Assembly (NCBI GenBank): GCA_041686375.1 | Contig: JAWLEB010000004.1 | Span: 62,001 to 126,000 of the forward strand | Source of the DNA: JAGXLC01 sp041686375 | GTDB lineage: Bacteria > Bacteroidota > Bacteroidia > Bacteroidales > UBA12077 | Direction of reading: 5' to 3' | Length of the DNA: 64,000 nucleotides | Shown here: one piece after another, positions 61,266 through 64,000 of the stretch | Numbering within the stretch: the stretch's first letter is position 1 | Layout of the letters: every line of letters begins with the position of its first letter | Made by a program: the position numbers and the translations under genes | The notes under the pieces: generated by a model | What the model saw: the letters and a program-made list of their open reading frames with translations, nothing else | The model's database searches: none | Told to the model about the DNA's origin: nothing

Positions 61266-61283
61266 TATCTAAATATTTAGATA
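61266..61283. promoter_or_regulatory. 18-bp perfect palindrome, candidate operator of the sqr operon
   Basis: TATCTAAATATTTAGATA is a perfect palindrome lying 4 bases upstream of the sqr -7 box, where it would overlap the spacer and the -33 region. This position favours repression or modulation by a dimeric regulator. The divergent FNR-like protein or an unlinked ArsR-type sulfide sensor are candidates; the sequence is not the canonical FNR site. Confidence 0.55.
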
Positions 61284-61297
61284 CATTATTAAAACTA

Positions 61298-61329
61298 ATA
61301 AATATCATAAATGATAAATATCATAAATG
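61298..61329. repeat. Tandem 16-bp direct repeat in the sqr-FNR intergenic region
   Basis: ATAAATATCATAAATG occurs twice in direct, adjacent and identical copies (61298-61313 and 61314-61329). It lies between the sqr palindrome and the regulator gene and could form a second binding region. Confidence 0.6.
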
Positions 61330-61475
61330 TGGCTGAATGGTAAAATGTTTATGTTTATCAGAAAAAGAGAGCTTTAAGGATAGAAGACAGGGTTTGGTTT
61401 TTGTGCGAAGAAAATAATACAGGTTAAGAAATATAAATCTCAGACTATAAAGGTATATAATCTAAATGATTAATA

Positions 61476-62171
61476 ATGAAAGAAGAGATAAGGCAGACGA
61501 GTTGTGAGAATTGTGTGTACCGTTCATGGGCTTTTGAGAAGCTTACAAATGAGCAATTGAAGGAAATAGATAACAGCCGGAAGGAATATTTTTATGGAAA
61601 GGGTGAAGTTGTTTATCGAGAAGGAGATAAAGTAGAAAAATTTTTGTATCTGCAGAAGGGACTTGTTAAGCTTTTGAAAACCGAGAAAAATGAAAAAGAG
61701 CACATTATCAGTATTGCCAAGCCTCTCGATTTTATAGGTTTGTTAAGTATCTTTTCAACGCAACAGTATATCTATACCATTACCACCGTTGAAGATTCAA
61801 TTATTTGCGAAGTAGATTTGTCTTTGATTAAAAAGCTTATTAAAGAAAACGGTGATTTTGCACTGGATTTTATTGAAAAAATGAGCAAAGTTTTCGATGA
61901 TGTGATTCATACTCGTTTAAGCATCAGTACAAAACAATTGCGGGGTCGTATTGCCTATATCCTGTTGTTTTTTGCAGAGCATATATACGGGCATAATGAA
62001 TACGAACTTCCGGTGAGCCGGAAAGAAATTGCCCAATTAATTGATATGAGCACAGAAAATGTTATCCGCATATTGTCTGAATTCAGGAAAGACAATATCA
62101 TAACCATTGAAGGTAAGAACATTACAATTCATGATACTGAACGTTTAAGAAGAATATATGAACTTGGTTAG
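61476..62171 (+). CDS. Crp/FNR-family transcriptional regulator with FNR-like cysteines
   Basis: A 231-residue regulator with an N-terminal cyclic-nucleotide-binding-like domain (about 35-140) and a C-terminal winged helix with recognition helix in SRKEIAQLIDMSTENVIRIL. Cysteines are at 10, 13 and 111. FNR uses four cysteines for its oxygen-sensing 4Fe-4S cluster; here the N-terminal CxxC and the central cysteine match, but the fourth is missing, so a cluster would need another ligand. It is divergent from the sqr operon across 280 bases with a palindrome and a tandem repeat, making it the likely local regulator in response to oxygen, sulfide or sulfane sulfur. Confidence 0.88.
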   Translation: MKEEIRQTSCENCVYRSWAFEKLTNEQLKEIDNSRKEYFYGKGEVVYREGDKVEKFLYLQKGLVKLLKTEKNEKEHIISIAKPLDFIGLLSIFSTQQYIYTITTVEDSIICEVDLSLIKKLIKENGDFALDFIEKMSKVFDDVIHTRLSISTKQLRGRIAYILLFFAEHIYGHNEYELPVSRKEIAQLIDMSTENVIRILSEFRKDNIITIEGKNITIHDTERLRRIYELG

Positions 62172-62935
62172 CTTTTCCCTGCTTTTCTGAAGTCCCTGAC
62201 CGTTTTAGCCAGAGTAGTTGCAAACACAAAGCTGTTGAGTTCTTCGTTATCTGCATTCAGGATTTCTTCTTTTGTTCCTTCCCACCACTTTTGTCCTTCA
62301 TGGATAAAAATAATTTTTTCTCCGATTTCCATAACTGAATTCATATCGTGGGTATTAATAATCGTGGTCGTATTATAATCTTTTGTGATGCTTTTGATTA
62401 ATTTATCTATCCGTATTGCAGATTGTGGGTCTAATCCCGATATTGGCTCATCAAAAAACAGGTATTTGGGGTTCAGAGCAATTGCCCGGGCAATGGCAAC
62501 TCTTTTTTGCATCCCGCCACTTATTTCGGCAGGGTAAAGGTGGTTGGCATTTTTTATGTTTACCCGCTCAAGACACTCGTTAACCCTGTTTAATTTTTCA
62601 TTTTCCGTCATATTTGTAAACATTTCAAGAGGGTATTTTACATTTTCCTCTACAGTAGCAGAATCGAATAGTGCGCCTCCCTGGAATACCATACCGATAT
62701 TTTTTCGGATTTCTTTTTTCTTTTTGAAATTCAGCTCATTAAAGATAATGTCGTCATAGTATATTCGTCCGTCCTCCACATCCAGTAAACCGACTATTGA
62801 TTTTAGGAGTACAGTTTTTCCTGAGCCGCTTTGCCCGATTATCAGGTTAGTTGTCCGTTCCTCGAATTCTACTGAAATATCATTCAGGATTTCAACGTTA
62901 TTAAATGATTTGTATAGGTGTTCAACTTTAATCAT
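62168..62935 (-). CDS. mlaF: MlaF-like ABC transporter ATPase
   Basis: A 255-residue ABC ATPase with Walker A GQSGSGKT, signature SGGMQKRVAIARAI, Walker B YLFFDEPISGLDP and switch His in INTHDM. The pattern closely matches MlaF, the ATPase of the phospholipid-transport complex that maintains outer-membrane lipid asymmetry. It overlaps the mlaE gene by 4 bases. The MCE-domain protein MlaD is not downstream in this window; the next gene is convergent (overlap of 4 bases with the FNR-like gene end). Confidence 0.93.
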   Translation of the reverse strand: MIKVEHLYKSFNNVEILNDISVEFEERTTNLIIGQSGSGKTVLLKSIVGLLDVEDGRIYYDDIIFNELNFKKKKEIRKNIGMVFQGGALFDSATVEENVKYPLEMFTNMTENEKLNRVNECLERVNIKNANHLYPAEISGGMQKRVAIARAIALNPKYLFFDEPISGLDPQSAIRIDKLIKSITKDYNTTTIINTHDMNSVMEIGEKIIFIHEGQKWWEGTKEEILNADNEELNSFVFATTLAKTVRDFRKAGKS

Positions 62936-63687
62936 GTCAGCAGCAATTGAGTTAAAATGTAATTAAATATGAGGACAATAATACTGCTGTCTACAACAGC
63001 GCGAGTGCTCATTTTTCCTACTTGCAGTGCACCTCCGTAGGCATAATATCCCCGGTATGCCGAAACGGATGTTATGAGAAATCCGAAAATAGCTGCTTTA
63101 ATCAGAGTATAAGTTACATAATACGGAATAAAAGCATACTGAATACCATAGAGATATTCCTCTGAGCTTATGACTCCTGTTAATATTCCTCCCAGCCATC
63201 CGCCGAACAGACCTATAAATATACTCATGATTGTAAGGAATGGCAGAAAAAATACAGCGGCAATAATTTTAGGCATGATGAGGTAGCTTGCTGAATTCAC
63301 TCCCATAATTTCCAGGGCATCTATCTGTTCTGTTATTCTCATTGTTCCCAGCTCGGAGGCAATATTAGAGCCAATTTTGCCGGCCAGAATTAAAGCTACT
63401 ATTGTAGATGAAAATTCGAGAAGCAGTATATCCCTTACAGTAAGTCCTATCAGGTAGGTCGGATATAAGGGGCTGTCAGTATTATAAGACGTTTGTATTG
63501 TGATGACCATACCTATAAAGATTGAGATAATAGCTACAATCCCCATTGAGTTTATGCCGAGAAATTCTATTTCCTTCAAAGTTTGCCGGTAGTACATCCT
63601 CTGTTTTTCAGGCGGAACAAAAACCCGTCCCATTAAAATCATATATCTTCCTATATGAACTAAAAGTTCTTTTATGGGCTTGATCAT
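62932..63687 (-). CDS. mlaE: MlaE-like ABC transporter permease
   Basis: A 251-residue inner-membrane permease with about six helices. MlaE landmarks are present: EIEFLGINSMGIVAIISIF, TIVALILAGKIGSNIASELG and the EQIDALEIMGVNSASYLIMP segment. With MlaF it forms the core of a phospholipid or other lipid transporter across the envelope. It overlaps mlaF by 4 bases and the sirtuin gene by 4 bases, so three genes form one minus-strand unit. Confidence 0.93.
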   Translation of the reverse strand: MIKPIKELLVHIGRYMILMGRVFVPPEKQRMYYRQTLKEIEFLGINSMGIVAIISIFIGMVITIQTSYNTDSPLYPTYLIGLTVRDILLLEFSSTIVALILAGKIGSNIASELGTMRITEQIDALEIMGVNSASYLIMPKIIAAVFFLPFLTIMSIFIGLFGGWLGGILTGVISSEEYLYGIQYAFIPYYVTYTLIKAAIFGFLITSVSAYRGYYAYGGALQVGKMSTRAVVDSSIIVLIFNYILTQLLLT

Positions 63688-64000
63688 TTGTCGGAATATT
63701 TAGAGATGAGCTCTTCTTTTAATTTGGGAACTCCTGTGCTTGCTTTTTCTCTTATGGTTATTATTTTATCCTGACGACCGGTAATTGCCGAACCCGGATC
63801 TACTATATAAACAGGAATATTCTGCGGGGCATAATCTACCAGCCCTGCCGCAGGGTATACCTGCAGGGAAGTTCCTATAACTGCATAGATTTCTGCTGTT
63901 TGTGATATTTGTACAGCATCCCTGATCGCAGGTACCGCTTCGCCAAACCACACAACATGAGGACGTAACTGATACCCTTTTTCACATTTATCACCCAGAT
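63684..64000 (-). CDS. cobB: NAD-dependent protein deacylase (sirtuin), 3' part, truncated by window edge
   Basis: The frame is open to the right edge; its first visible codons give LGDKCEKGYQLRPHVVWFGE, so the start lies outside. The stretch RPHVVWFGE, the cofactor segment GTSLQVYPAAGLV, and the C-terminal end match bacterial CobB-type sirtuins, which remove acetyl and related groups from lysines using NAD. The Cys in DKCEKG is the last of the zinc-binding cysteines. It is the upstream gene of the mlaE-mlaF unit, with a 4-base overlap; a functional link is not known. Confidence 0.93.
   Translation of the reverse strand, partial: LGDKCEKGYQLRPHVVWFGEAVPAIRDAVQISQTAEIYAVIGTSLQVYPAAGLVDYAPQNIPVYIVDPGSAITGRQDKIITIREKASTGVPKLKEELISKYSDK

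Noticed and set aside
61266..61283. The palindrome as a canonical FNR or Crp site
   Set aside because: It lacks the TTGAT-N4-ATCAA and TGTGA-N6-TCACA patterns, so it is kept only as an unassigned operator.
1..64000. CRISPR arrays, tRNA or rRNA genes, prophage or intact transposase
   Set aside because: No regularly spaced repeats, cloverleaf-like sequences, rRNA segments or phage or transposase proteins were recognised on either strand.

Overview
The window reads as a chromosomal segment of a Bacteroidota bacterium, most likely of the Bacteroidales/Marinilabiliales kind. It is AT-rich. Shine-Dalgarno sites are poor, but several genes are preceded by a TAnnTTTG -7 box. It also carries lineage-typical families: an S46 dipeptidyl peptidase, DPP IV, a DUF4834 protein, a TonB-receptor-like beta-barrel, a stand-alone RapZ C-terminal domain and DUF1987/SiaC. 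The class II (B12-dependent) ribonucleotide reductase, the FNR-like regulator and the sulfide genes suggest life at low oxygen near sulfide. No rRNA, tRNA, CRISPR array, intact transposase or prophage was seen.

Layout. 1-1 kb: C-terminal part of a carbamoyltransferase, cut by the left edge. 1-9 kb: a copper/metal island on the plus strand with DUF302, a small membrane protein, an HMA-AraC fusion regulator, a Met-rich multicopper oxidase, a SHOCT-like stub, Cys-rich and HMA-like small proteins, a PII-like protein, a CopZ-like chaperone, the copper ATPase CopA and an exported HMA protein. 9-11 kb: an unknown duplicated-domain protein overlapping a LuxE-like adenylating enzyme. 11-20 kb: housekeeping and envelope genes (C1 peptidase, DUF502, YraN, LD-carboxypeptidase, MetG, SDR epimerase, KdtA). 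20.1-21 kb: a gene-free stretch with a possible FGE (sulfatase-modifying enzyme) remnant. 21-31 kb: LETM1-like protein, outer-membrane receptor, a MITE-like element, SiaC-like protein, ZIP transporter, RNase H, DPP7, RlmN and a REPIN-like element. 31-41.5 kb: ParE-ParC-AroK, NrdJ, a YidE/AspT-type transporter and DUF2784. 41.5-46 kb: DPP IV and a three-gene plus-strand set (sugar kinase, RapZ-C, nucleotidyltransferase) that looks like cell-wall sugar recycling. 46-57.7 kb: YeeE/YedE transporter, PurE, Hpt-Obg-PAP2, LplA, M48 and M28 peptidases, SDR, nitroreductase, a repeat protein and TrpS. 58-62 kb: a sulfur module (DsrE2, DsrC/TusE, DUF1641, sulfide:quinone oxidoreductase) divergent from an FNR-like regulator. 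62-64 kb: MlaF, MlaE and a partial sirtuin.

How it fits together. The copper genes would sense (HMA-AraC), bind (CopZ, exported HMA), export (CopA) and oxidise (MCO) copper. The sulfur module would oxidise sulfide at the membrane quinone pool and pass persulfide sulfur to DsrE2 and DsrC carriers; an 18-bp palindrome sits in its promoter. The YeeE/YedE transporter about 11 kb away may feed it. The peptidases DPP7, DPP IV, C1, M28 and M48 suggest a peptide-using lifestyle. Two copies of a roughly 115-bp repeat lie 46 kb apart in inverted orientation, one beside the PII-like gene and one beside the M48 peptidase gene.
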